25,346 nt of DNA. Origin: a virus. Where the stretch lies: positions 1-25,346 of the IMG/VR virus record IMGVR_UViG_3300046010_000083; one strand, written 5' to 3'. Position numbers and translations under genes: made by a program. Positions 5,996 to 13,026 of this stretch are shown one piece after another. Position 1 is the first letter of the stretch, and each line of letters begins with the position of its first letter. Below the pieces are notes generated by a model. That model was given only the letters and a program-made list of their open reading frames with translations. It was not told where the DNA came from and did no database searches.

Positions 5996-6103
5996 CACCA
6001 CGATCGTAGAAAGGTCGCTAAGGCGCATCAGAACGCGCGTGCTGCGTCAAACCCACCGACCCCCCATGATGACACCCCTGCATCAGAGCGCGCCCGCTAT
6101 GCG
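5992..6103 (+). repeat. Long intergenic direct repeat, copy A
   Basis: A stretch of about 112 bp matches 6464-6576 in the same orientation, roughly three quarters identical by eye with almost no length change. Shared blocks in order are GTGACACC, CGTAGAA(A/G)GGTCGC, AGGCGC, TCAGAACGCG, TGCTGCG, CCGACCCCC, AGAGCGCGCC(C/T)GCT and ATGCG. It begins across the stop codon of the metalloprotease gene. Together with copy B it brackets the small gene at 6197-6430. Confidence 0.7.
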
Positions 6104-6112
6104 ATGCGTTCA

Positions 6113-6144
6113 GCGACGCGCCGACAACAACATCGACGCGTCGC
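6113..6144 (+). terminator. Hairpins between convergent genes (terminator candidate)
   Basis: GCGACGCG (6113-6120) pairs perfectly with CGCGTCGC (6137-6144) across a 16-nt loop that contains ACAACAAC. A second palindrome, CGCGAC-CC-GTCGCG, is at 6170-6183. They lie where the rightward operon meets leftward transcription, so a bidirectional terminator is plausible. Neither is followed by a T-run, so intrinsic termination is uncertain. The loop also resembles the AACAAC leader hairpins. Confidence 0.35.
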
Positions 6145-6196
6145 CCGCGAAGGGTGGGGAAGGGGAAACCGCGACCCGTCGCGTTGAACGCACTTG

Positions 6197-6430
6197 TCAG
6201 ATTACTCGAACCGACACGATCATGCCGATTGGTATGCACAACACATTGTCCAACCCGTCTTCGTTCGTGATCGATTGCGCAACAACGACATGACCCTTCT
6301 TGGCTTCGGGCAACAACCAACCGCACGTTTCGACGATGCAAGGTTCCTGATCGATGTCATCAAAGTCAACCCATGACGTTTCCGCGTGGGCATCATGCCA
6401 AACAACTACCGCCTTCGTTCGCTCGACCAT
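6197..6430 (-). CDS. Small protein of unknown function between direct repeats
   Basis: A 77-residue protein I do not recognise. The ATG at 6430 is preferred because AAGGAAGG lies 8 nt upstream; a TTG at 6451 would add 7 residues but lacks a site. The sequence is mixed alpha/beta and acidic (TSWVDFDDIDQEPC), with a hydrophobic C-terminal part (VLCIPIGMIVSVRVI), and gives no motif. The gene is isolated, opposite to the rightward operon and flanked on both sides by the roughly 112 bp direct repeats, which makes it look like an inserted or duplicated cassette. Confidence 0.6.
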   Translation of the reverse strand: MVERTKAVVVWHDAHAETSWVDFDDIDQEPCIVETCGWLLPEAKKGHVVVAQSITNEDGLDNVLCIPIGMIVSVRVI

Positions 6431-6463
6431 GACATCAACCTTCCTTGTCAATCTGCAATGTCG

Positions 6464-6576
6464 GTGACACCCTGCGCGTAGAAGGGTCGCATAGGCGCGT
6501 CAGAACGCGTCTGCTGCGCGAAACTACCCGACCCCCATCAACACACCCCCCAAACAAGAGCGCGCCTGCTAATGCG
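6464..6576 (+). repeat. Long intergenic direct repeat, copy B
   Basis: Second copy of the element at 5992-6103, in the same orientation. It lies between the 5' end of the small gene (6430) and the 3' end of the metallophosphoesterase gene (6587). Positions 6496-6512 also match, on the other strand, 17 consecutive bases at 132-148. Inside it GCGCGT-CAGA-ACGCGT can form a short hairpin. No coding frame is visible in it. Confidence 0.7.
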
Positions 6577-6586
6577 TCGTTCATGT

Positions 6587-7654
6587 TCACCAACCTTCCT
6601 TCTTGCGATCCACGCAGAAGATAGGCGCGTGCAACGTGATGCCTTTGTTCGGCGCAACGATCGCCAACGCCTGCTGCGGCTGCTCAAACCCAAAGTTGTT
6701 CACATAGGCATACTCATCGATGCCCTTCATCGATCCATTCACGACAAGTGACGGTGACGGCAAGTATTGATGCCAATGCCCAATCCAAAGTGTGTCGAAC
6801 GTTTGACCCGTTGCCAAGAACCGTTGCGCCTTACGTGCGCGCATCCGCATGATCGGTGGATAGATCCCACCAATCCCACCACCACCACTCACCTGATCAC
6901 CATGCGACAACAAGTGCGTCGAGTCATACACCTGCACGATCGCATCCGTACCTTCGGGAACGGTGAACGTGAAACGTTTATCGTCTTTGAAGAACCGTTC
7001 TAACTGTTTGCACAACAACCAATCAAAGTTTGTGCGTGCGCGCATCTTCATTCGCGGTTTGCGTGTCGTGCGCCCATGATTACCAGCAACACCCGCAACA
7101 TGAACATGCTTGAACTCGCCTGCAAGCAGATCGAGCGCAGACGCAATGTGTTCACACCAATAGAGAAACGACGACAACATCGTGTCTTCGTTCGTTTGTT
7201 GTAGTTCTTCGTGAATGTCACCCGAGAAGATGTCACCACCCAACATCACGACACAACCGTCATACTTCATGCCCGCAAGATAGTGACGTGACAGTTTGAC
7301 GACGTTCGCACACCAACGTTCCAACCTGATGCGTGCGATCGCGCGGTTGTATGCGTTCAATCCTTCAACTTCGGCAGGTTCGACGACTTCATCGAGATGC
7401 AAGTCAGACAACATCAACATCAACGTCGCTGACGCTTTGCTTGACGGTTTCTTTGGCATCGCCCACGCGATCGGTTGCAGATGTTGGGACTCGACATGTT
7501 CAACGAACGTCAACGCACGTTGCACCGACGCAAGTTGTTCAGTCAATCGAGCAACTTCTTTGACCGCGCTGTCGCGTTCACGTCGAACACGCAACAAGTC
7601 AACATTGTCATCAAGTGCGCGTTGATCACGCAGTTCATCACTCAGACCCGACAT
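6587..7654 (-). CDS. Calcineurin-like metallophosphoesterase
   Basis: A 355-residue protein with the metallophosphoesterase metal-binding series in order: SDLH (Asp84, His86), GGD (139-141, Asp141), GNHGR (191-195, Asn192, His193), SHGD (His251) and GHWH (His293, His295). Residues 20-50 are a charged helix, probably coiled coil. Such enzymes hydrolyse phosphodiesters with two metal ions; many phages carry them and their DNA or nucleotide targets are mostly unknown. There is no partner ATPase as in SbcCD. It is the last gene of the late operon, overlapping the small upstream gene by 17 bp. The ATG at 7654 follows GGGGGTTGT. The family call is firm, the substrate is not known. Confidence 0.85.
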   Translation of the reverse strand: MSGLSDELRDQRALDDNVDLLRVRRERDSAVKEVARLTEQLASVQRALTFVEHVESQHLQPIAWAMPKKPSSKASATLMLMLSDLHLDEVVEPAEVEGLNAYNRAIARIRLERWCANVVKLSRHYLAGMKYDGCVVMLGGDIFSGDIHEELQQTNEDTMLSSFLYWCEHIASALDLLAGEFKHVHVAGVAGNHGRTTRKPRMKMRARTNFDWLLCKQLERFFKDDKRFTFTVPEGTDAIVQVYDSTHLLSHGDQVSGGGGIGGIYPPIMRMRARKAQRFLATGQTFDTLWIGHWHQYLPSPSLVVNGSMKGIDEYAYVNNFGFEQPQQALAIVAPNKGITLHAPIFCVDRKKEGW

Positions 7655-7874
7655 ACAACCCCCGTCGCCAGTTCGACACCATTGTTTCTGACAACTTGAA
7701 CCCGCGACGTTGCATCACACGCACGATCGACACGGCAGGGATCGTGTGATCGTCAAGCGCGGCTAGAAACTCTTTGCGATCATTGTCATCAAGTTGATCC
7801 GCGATGTCATCGATACGTTTGCGACGCTCGACGCGTTTCTCAGCCTTGATCTCGGTCAGCAGACCCGCCACCAT
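7638..7874 (-). CDS. Small helix-turn-helix-like protein
   Basis: About 78 residues from the ATG at 7874, which has AAGGGGGC just upstream (spacing short). A GTG at 7925 would add 17 residues. The first half is charged and helical (EIKAEKRVERRKRIDDIADQ). The second half, IPAVSIVRVMQRRGFKLSETMVSNWRRG, has the pattern of a helix-turn-helix with a basic recognition helix. Small genes of this kind commonly precede metallophosphoesterase genes in phages, and it overlaps the one at 6587-7654. A DNA-targeting or regulatory partner is inferred. Confidence 0.6.
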   Translation of the reverse strand: MVAGLLTEIKAEKRVERRKRIDDIADQLDDNDRKEFLAALDDHTIPAVSIVRVMQRRGFKLSETMVSNWRRGLYVGSE

Positions 7875-8067
7875 TGCCCCCTTGTGCATGCCATTCAATG
7901 TGACGATCAACCTTGTTGCCGACACGTTCGACTTGTCGACCCACCTTCTTCAACTCATTCATGACAGACGCATGATCATCGTGGTTCTCGCGTCGAAACT
8001 TATTGATCATTGCAACAATGATCGTGAACGTTCCCGTCACGATCGCGACAATGATTGATGTTTCCAT
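7840..8067 (-). CDS. One-helix membrane protein, holin candidate
   Basis: 75 residues: a single transmembrane segment at about 4-21 (SIIVAIVTGTFTIIVAMI), then a long amphipathic, charged helix (HASVMNELKKVGRQVERVGNKVDRHIEWHAQ) and a Gly-rich tail. This is the layout of small actinophage lysis-cassette membrane proteins (DUF2746-like) that follow the endolysin gene. The ATG at 8067 lies 5 nt after the M15 peptidase stop. It may form lesions or regulate release of the endolysin; the other membrane protein at 8582-8776 could share or own the holin role. Confidence 0.65.
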   Translation of the reverse strand: METSIIVAIVTGTFTIIVAMINKFRRENHDDHASVMNELKKVGRQVERVGNKVDRHIEWHAQGGNGGGSADRDQG

Positions 8068-8072
8068 GTCAC

Positions 8073-8585
8073 TTAGGGTATCTGACGCAATGATGCGAAC
8101 GCAGCATTGACTAGGTCGGGATCATCGGCAAACGTCGGCATCACTTCACAATGGAACCAGTCGCCGTTCGGCGCGCCTTCGATCGTGCGAACGTCATACT
8201 TGATCCATTCCCGTCGATCACATCGCCACCCGCGCCCGAACGGTTGCGGGTAGTAATCCAAGATCAGTTCAAGCCCAATCAAGTCAGCATTGCTCACCAA
8301 TGTTCGCATGACATTGATTGCAACTTGTCGCCCGCCTTCTTCGATCCCGCGAGTCAACGAACCTTTGCCAATGTTGCGCATGAAACGGTAAGAGATGTCT
8401 ACGGCGCGACCCGTTGCGTGAACACTCAACGACTGTTTGCCGCGCATGTTCCTGACCATGAAGTCACCGTTGTTCCACAACGCACCGTCACCCAACTCGA
8501 TGACATTCTTGATCCATGCGGTCATTCCCGCACGTCGCCCCTTTGCGATCCCGTCTTGTGTTCCCGTGTATCGTCGCGCCTTCAC
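8073..8585 (-). CDS. M15-family peptidase endolysin (VanY-like)
   Basis: About 170 residues from the GTG at 8585, which overlaps the upstream stop (GTGA); a TTG at 8624 would add 13 residues inside the preceding gene. SVHATGRAVD (54-63) and DWFHCE (142-147) are the zinc-peptidase motifs SxHxxGxAxD and DxxHxE, giving ligands His56, Asp63 and His145. M15 enzymes cut peptide cross-links in peptidoglycan. No cell-wall-binding or signal region is seen, so release would need a holin, and two membrane-protein genes flank it. This is the main endolysin candidate; the transglycosylase at 197-739 may complement it. Confidence 0.82.
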   Translation of the reverse strand: MKARRYTGTQDGIAKGRRAGMTAWIKNVIELGDGALWNNGDFMVRNMRGKQSLSVHATGRAVDISYRFMRNIGKGSLTRGIEEGGRQVAINVMRTLVSNADLIGLELILDYYPQPFGRGWRCDRREWIKYDVRTIEGAPNGDWFHCEVMPTFADDPDLVNAAFASLRQIP

Positions 8586-8776
8586 GACCCGCGCCCGAAC
8601 GAAGGATCGTTGGAGTTTGCCCAACGCAACAATGGTGGCAACACGGCTGCAAGAGCCGCCTTTGCAAGATCATCAGGCGCATAGTTGCCAGTCGCTGCGA
8701 CCGCGCAGATCGCACCTATCACGCTGCGCACGTATGACGCAACCATTGACTTGTGTTTGTCGTTGAATGTGATCAT
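8582..8776 (-). CDS. Small two-helix membrane protein, holin candidate
   Basis: 64 residues with two hydrophobic stretches, about 13-29 (SYVRSVIGAICAVAATG) and 36-53 (DLAKAALAAVLPPLLRWA), and a short tail NSNDPSFGRGS. The form resembles small membrane proteins found beside endolysins in many aquatic phages. The ATG at 8776 overlaps the upstream stop (ATGA), and its own stop overlaps the peptidase GTG. The position directly before the endolysin gene is the classical holin place. Direct functional evidence is lacking. Confidence 0.65.
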   Translation of the reverse strand: MITFNDKHKSMVASYVRSVIGAICAVAATGNYAPDDLAKAALAAVLPPLLRWANSNDPSFGRGS

Positions 8777-9111
8777 GGCAATGTCACAAACTCATCAAGT
8801 TGCGCGTCATAGTAATCACCGATGCCAGCATACTGACCCCTGAATGGTGTGCCACCGTTTGCATGAAAACTACCGACATAGGTGCGGCTTGTTTCGATGC
8901 GTTCATCATCGTTGTTCCAAGTTGCTTCATACTTGCGGTAAGTATTGTACGAAGTTTGCTTCCAAGTCTTACCAGCACCATGAACCTGAGTCAGATAAGC
9001 AACACCTACTGCCTCTGATTCAGGGAACGACAAATCCTGAATGTCGCTGTTGATCACAACACTCACTTGAAACACTTTGTTGTGTTCGTCGAGCCATGCA
9101 AAGTGTGCCAT
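8773..9111 (-). CDS. MAHFA-type virion-associated protein, copy 1
   Basis: 112 residues of a type often found beside fibre genes in aquatic phages. Landmarks are MAHFAWLDEHNKV at the start, WKQTSYNTYRKYE in the middle, and RGQYAGIGDYYDAQLDEFV at the end. A shorter paralogue is at 10013-10258 with the same start, W-x-QTSYN and AGIGD. Start and stop overlap the neighbours (TAATG and ATGA), coupling it to the glycine-rich fibre gene upstream. It may be a fibre chaperone, tip protein or small structural part; the function is not established. Confidence 0.65.
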   Translation of the reverse strand: MAHFAWLDEHNKVFQVSVVINSDIQDLSFPESEAVGVAYLTQVHGAGKTWKQTSYNTYRKYEATWNNDDERIETSRTYVGSFHANGGTPFRGQYAGIGDYYDAQLDEFVTLP

Positions 9112-10016
9112 TACCTAAACCTCACCATCACAAGACCCGACCCACCAGCAGCCGCAGTAAACGGCGGGTCTTGGTTCATGCGTGCGAATCCGCCTGCACC
9201 ACCGCCACGATTCGCTGTTCCGCTTGTATTGGTCGTCGTCTGATTCGTTCCGCTACCGCCGCCATCCGTGCCTGCTGTCACGGCTTGCGTTGTTGAGTGT
9301 CCACCAGCACCACCGCCGCCGTAGCCAACAGATGAGCCAGTCCACGAGTACGACAAGCCGACGCCACCAGCGCCGCCTTTCATGGTTTCTTGTCCGCCAG
9401 TTTGCGTGTAGTTCGCACCAGCGCCACCTGCACCGCCACCGCCACCGCCTGCAGCGTAGTTGCTGTTGTTGTAGCCCTGACCGCCTGAAAAACCGTTGAT
9501 CGCCGATGTAGCGCCAGATTGAACGGCGTATGGCGTACCTGAGTCTCCTTGGCAACCACCACCACCGTTGGCTCCCCAGATTGACATAGTCGTTTCACCA
9601 CCTTGGTTCTTACGTCCTCCGCCACCGCCTACCATGACGAGACGAGATCCGATCCCACTCCAACCGCCGATGTTGCCGCCGTTGCTGTTTGCAGCGCCAC
9701 CAGCGCCGACAGTTACCGCGTATGTTCCAGCCGCAAAATAAGCCGTACCAGTAAGGATACCGCCGCCAGCGCCAGCGCCACCAGACGAACCGCTGCTGGC
9801 TCGTCCTAAGCCACCGCCCGCGCTCAGTACGAAGAAATCAAACAAGCCAGCCTCGCTCACAGTCAACGTGCCATCGCCCGTGAATGACAACAACTGCCAC
9901 GTGAAACCACCATCGCTAGGTGTTGTCAACGTGCCGCCAGATGCGACACCGTAATCTAAGATAGCGAGTGTGTCAGTTGTCTGCGATGAGACATAGCCCA
10001 TGTAGGAACGCGTCAT
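9111..10016 (-). CDS. Glycine-rich tail fibre or adhesin-like protein, copy 1
   Basis: 301 residues. The N-terminus has MTRSYMGYVSSQ, then a short beta-rich unit (DGGFTWQLLSFTGDGTLTVS, about 55-75). From about 85 on the protein is dominated by glycine-rich runs (GGGGGRKNQGG, AAGGGGGGAGG and others). It ends GSGLVMVRFR, a C-terminal pattern typical of phage glycine-rich repeat proteins. Such sequences can fold as polyglycine helices in tail tips and adhesins. It sits after the minor tail genes and before lysis genes, where receptor-binding proteins are expected. Host receptor binding is inferred. Confidence 0.7.
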   Translation of the reverse strand: MTRSYMGYVSSQTTDTLAILDYGVASGGTLTTPSDGGFTWQLLSFTGDGTLTVSEAGLFDFFVLSAGGGLGRASSGSSGGAGAGGGILTGTAYFAAGTYAVTVGAGGAANSNGGNIGGWSGIGSRLVMVGGGGGRKNQGGETTMSIWGANGGGGCQGDSGTPYAVQSGATSAINGFSGGQGYNNSNYAAGGGGGGAGGAGANYTQTGGQETMKGGAGGVGLSYSWTGSSVGYGGGGAGGHSTTQAVTAGTDGGGSGTNQTTTNTSGTANRGGGAGGFARMNQDPPFTAAAGGSGLVMVRFR

Positions 10017-10258
10017 TCTGTCACCTCACTTGACGACGAAACAAACTGCGACCCATTCCAAATGTCACCGATACCAGCAAACTTCCCACGATCAGCACCT
10101 TCGATCGGATTCGCATTGTACGAAGTCTGCACCCACTCACCACCAAGACCAATACTTGCGATGAACGCTTTACCTGCGGCTTCTGTCGGCGCATCATCAT
10201 TACCGACGACGATCACCTCACGCACCACACCGTTCTCGATCTTTGCGAAATGTGCCAT
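10013..10258 (-). CDS. MAHFA-type virion-associated protein, copy 2
   Basis: 81 residues from the ATG at 10258, which overlaps the upstream stop (TAATG); a TTG at 10300 is less likely. It begins MAHFAKIENGVVREVIVV and carries WVQTSYN and RGKFAGIGDIWNG, matching copy 1 at 8773-9111, but it lacks about 30 residues between the QTSYN and RG blocks. Each MAHFA gene directly follows a glycine-rich gene, so the pair was probably duplicated as a unit. Function unknown; association with the fibre is inferred from linkage. Confidence 0.65.
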   Translation of the reverse strand: MAHFAKIENGVVREVIVVGNDDAPTEAAGKAFIASIGLGGEWVQTSYNANPIEGADRGKFAGIGDIWNGSQFVSSSSEVTE

Positions 10259-11115
10259 TACGAAACCACCAAAGTTCCTGTGGAATCCCACGCATACCAA
10301 GTGTAAGAACCGTCAGTTCCGTTCGTTGTCGTGCCTGTCGTTGAGAAAGTAAGACCTGCGCCTGCTGCTTCTGCGGTGAGCCACCGAACGACAACACGAC
10401 CCGAGCCGCCAGCACCTTGGCTTGTTGTGTTGTAAGCACCACCACCACCACCACCACGGTTAGCAGTTCCATTAGTTCCAGAACTAACGCCGCCATTCCC
10501 TGCATTAGTTCCGCCCGTACCGCCAGCCGTACTTCCACCGCCACCACCGCCACCAGAGTAAGAAATGCTGCTACCCGTGTAGTTGTTCGTTGAAGCCGCA
10601 CCACCTGCGCCACCTGTCGTGCCAGAACCGTTGCTTCCTGTTCCACCAGCACCACCGCCGCCACCGCCGTTAGTTTGCACACTACCCGTCGTGGCTCCAC
10701 CATTGTTGCCTTCACCGCTTATGCCAGAACCACCACTTCTGCTCTCGCCACCAGCACCACCGCCAGAACCACCAAGACCCCCAACAGATGCATAGCCGCC
10801 GCCGCCGCCACCATTCGCACTACTAATAAATGAACTAGCCGTGCCAGTATTACCTGTTCCTATGTCGGTTGAAGCAGGCACCGCGCCACCTGCACCGACC
10901 TTCACGGTGTAGGTGGTCTTGCCGATGATGCCTGTTCCTGTGACGAATCCACCACCACCGCCGCCACCACTAGCAAACGCACCGAAACGAGTAAAGCAGC
11001 CACCAGCACCGCCGCCACCGACAAGCAGATACTCAACACTCAAGAAAGCCATCGTCGGCACAACCTGCGACGACTGCGATGACACATACCCAAGTTGACG
11101 GCGAGCAGTAGACAT
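10258..11115 (-). CDS. Glycine-rich tail fibre or adhesin-like protein, copy 2
   Basis: 285 residues, paralogous in plan to the protein at 9111-10016. It starts MSTARRQLGYVSSQSS, then VEYLLVGGGGAGG, long Gly/Ser/Thr runs, and AGGSGRVVVRW near 230. Beyond that it has a C-terminal unit, TDGSYTWYAWDSTGTLVVS, that resembles the unit placed near the N-terminus of copy 1. So the two fibres share parts in a different order. The ATG at 11115 is 8 nt after the preceding gene's stop. Likely virion surface or receptor-binding; inferred from composition and location. Confidence 0.7.
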   Translation of the reverse strand: MSTARRQLGYVSSQSSQVVPTMAFLSVEYLLVGGGGAGGCFTRFGAFASGGGGGGGFVTGTGIIGKTTYTVKVGAGGAVPASTDIGTGNTGTASSFISSANGGGGGGYASVGGLGGSGGGAGGESRSGGSGISGEGNNGGATTGSVQTNGGGGGGAGGTGSNGSGTTGGAGGAASTNNYTGSSISYSGGGGGGGSTAGGTGGTNAGNGGVSSGTNGTANRGGGGGGAYNTTSQGAGGSGRVVVRWLTAEAAGAGLTFSTTGTTTNGTDGSYTWYAWDSTGTLVVS

Positions 11116-11122
11116 CGATCAC

Positions 11123-11485
11123 CTATGCCGTGATGCGGTTCACGAAACCATGAACGACAAGAACATTGGTAGTCGCTGCGAACGCACGAACCACTAGCGG
11201 GGTTGCGTTTCCTTTCAACACAAGCCCAGGCACGACGGTGACAAGACCCGCTTCTGGCAGGACAGTAAGTTCGATGTTCCCGTTTGGTGCAGTCGTTGTA
11301 CCCCATTCGATCGTCAACTTGACGCTCGATGCTGACGTGTTCACCGCATACAACCAGATCTCATCGAATGTCGTCGTCGTTGATGATGCGGTGTGGATTG
11401 TCGTGCCACTTGATGCGGTCGCTGCGACAAGGATGCCTTGTCCGTCAGTTGATCCACTCAGAACGATCTTGTCGTATGTCGCCAT
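11123..11485 (-). CDS. Small beta-rich virion protein
   Basis: 120 residues, rich in Thr, Ser, Val and Ala, predicted beta sandwich (DEIWLYAVNTSASSVKLTIEW). The pattern resembles small phage structural proteins that bind or decorate tail or head parts. The ATG at 11485 has a strong site (AGGAAGGAACAAG). It lies between the baseplate-type gene and the fibres, so tail tip association is likely. No catalytic motif. I do not assign a named family. Confidence 0.6.
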   Translation of the reverse strand: MATYDKIVLSGSTDGQGILVAATASSGTTIHTASSTTTTFDEIWLYAVNTSASSVKLTIEWGTTTAPNGNIELTVLPEAGLVTVVPGLVLKGNATPLVVRAFAATTNVLVVHGFVNRITA

Positions 11486-11497
11486 TCTTGTTCCTTC

Positions 11498-11761
11498 CTA
11501 ACTGAACACTTGAACTTGTAGAACGTCAGCACCGCCGCTGATTGCTACCCACGCTGCACCGTTGTAGACTTCCATAGTCAGCGTGTCAAGCAGATACGAC
11601 ACTTCGCCTGCTTCTAGTGTAGGTTCACCGACACCACCATAGGCGTTCGTGCGGGTCGTAGCATTGGCAAACACCTTCACGCCGCGCATCAAGTATTGAT
11701 TGACGTTTGCAGCCGTGACGACTTCGCCACTTGCCCAAAGTTTCGTTCCCGTGATAGCCAT
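11498..11761 (-). CDS. Small tail-tip or collar fibre-like protein
   Basis: 87 residues. The segment GEVSYLLDTLTMEVYNGAAW belongs to a pattern common in phage tail fibre and collar proteins, where a Y-N-G-x-x-W turn ends a short beta repeat. The N-terminus (TKLWASGEVVTAANVNQYL) is typical of the same group. It is the first small gene after the baseplate-type gene and is followed by the beta-rich protein. The ATG at 11761 has AGGATCAAGG upstream. A structural role in the tail tip is inferred. Confidence 0.65.
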   Translation of the reverse strand: MAITGTKLWASGEVVTAANVNQYLMRGVKVFANATTRTNAYGGVGEPTLEAGEVSYLLDTLTMEVYNGAAWVAISGGADVLQVQVFS

Positions 11762-11777
11762 ACCTTGATCCTACTGC

Positions 11778-13025
11778 TTATGTGACCGCGTTGTCGGTAT
11801 CCAATACCCCGAATGTCACGTCGTTCAACGTGAACGGGAACACGATGTCGGCAACATACAATCCGAGTGTGACGACATGTCGATCGGGCGTGATCTGATG
11901 CACTATGCGTTCAATCCCATAGTCATCGGACACCGATGCGGGTGAACCCGTCGCGAATGTTCGCGTCACCGTGATCACATCGCCCATCTCTAATCCCAAC
12001 ACGATGTCACGGTTCGCTTCACTCAACGCTGAAACGATCAACTGAATGTTGTCGAAACGGTAAGCAGGTTCTTTGTAGATGTCTAGCAAACTTTCTGCCA
12101 ATGTCAAGGCAGCCGTGTTGGTTGCCAACAACAAGTTGTCGATCGACAACGTTGCAATCCCATACTCTGTTTGACTTGTCGCATCATCAGCCGCCTGCAC
12201 CGACCCGCCTTCGATCGTTGCTTGAACACGATTGAACAAGAACTTCTGATCGTAGATTGTTTCCATGCCTTGATAGACGATGCCTGATCCGTCATCCGCG
12301 AACGTTGTCACGGGCGACGCGAATGTCGCTGTCACACGATCGGTGAATGTCAGATCACCGTTTGCTGCGCAGAAGAACAAACCTTGTTCTGACTCAGCAA
12401 CACGTTGCAGGTAGGCGGCAGCGTTGGTGTTCGCGCTGACTTGATACGCGCCCAACGTCGACACTCCTGCATCGATGTCACGTGTTGCCAACGGATAGTT
12501 GATCTCAGGCAAGTCAAGTATGTTCGTGACACGTGTTCCCGACAGTTCTGCGCTCGGTGTGAACGCGCTACCCGTGAAGGCGTTTGCGATCAACACGAAG
12601 TCGTCTGACGCGGTGATCGTCACCGTACTCAGATCAAAGGAGTAGGCGACATCAATGTCGGTGATACGTCCCGTGAATAACGGTATTCCGTTTGATAACA
12701 CTTCGAAGCGTCGACGTGGTGTGACACCCGACTTGTTTGTCGTGACATCCCAATAGGGTGATGATTGATTGATCGGATCAAACCGTCGATCGTTGTTGTT
12801 CAACACGACGGTGCATGTGCCAGCCCTGAACGATGAGAACGCGTCTGAACGACCACGATTGATCGACATGCTTCGCACATAAGGCGAGATGTCTACACCG
12901 TCAAGTGTTCCGTCAAGTACGTCCTCACCGTCAAGTTGGCTGCTGTCAAGCGTGAACTCTCGAACGACGAACCCAAGAGCAGCGAGAACGGTGATCTGTT
13001 CACCAAAGACAAGCGTCGTTGCCAT
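11778..13025 (-). CDS. Minor tail or baseplate hub-like protein
   Basis: 415 residues located directly after the tape measure, the usual place of distal tail or tail-associated proteins. The N-terminal part has a beta-rich stretch with DGVDISPYVRSMSINRGR and TVVLNNNDRRFDP, a pattern seen in actinophage minor tail proteins. Then comes FEVLSNGIPLFTGRITDID, a hub-like beta domain. The C-terminal part has GDVITVTRTF and RIVHQITPDRHVVTLGL, also typical. It probably forms part of the tail tip that caps the tube. No enzyme motif is seen. Confidence 0.75.
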   Translation of the reverse strand: MATTLVFGEQITVLAALGFVVREFTLDSSQLDGEDVLDGTLDGVDISPYVRSMSINRGRSDAFSSFRAGTCTVVLNNNDRRFDPINQSSPYWDVTTNKSGVTPRRRFEVLSNGIPLFTGRITDIDVAYSFDLSTVTITASDDFVLIANAFTGSAFTPSAELSGTRVTNILDLPEINYPLATRDIDAGVSTLGAYQVSANTNAAAYLQRVAESEQGLFFCAANGDLTFTDRVTATFASPVTTFADDGSGIVYQGMETIYDQKFLFNRVQATIEGGSVQAADDATSQTEYGIATLSIDNLLLATNTAALTLAESLLDIYKEPAYRFDNIQLIVSALSEANRDIVLGLEMGDVITVTRTFATGSPASVSDDYGIERIVHQITPDRHVVTLGLYVADIVFPFTLNDVTFGVLDTDNAVT

Positions 13026-13026
13026 G

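Noticed and set aside
6004-6103. The long repeat as a CRISPR repeat, tRNA or attachment site
   Set aside because: Only two copies 472 bp apart, too long and too diverged for CRISPR; no cloverleaf or CCA-type acceptor pattern; no integrase gene in the window.
10218-10715. A 165-residue Val/Ala-rich minus-strand frame inside the second glycine-rich gene
   Set aside because: It is a second frame of the same GC-rich repeats. The glycine-rich frame has proper overlaps with its neighbours and a paralogue, so this one is a shadow.
10583-10795. Proline-rich plus-strand frame
   Set aside because: Poly-proline arises from reading the glycine codons of the fibre gene on the other strand; no independent support.
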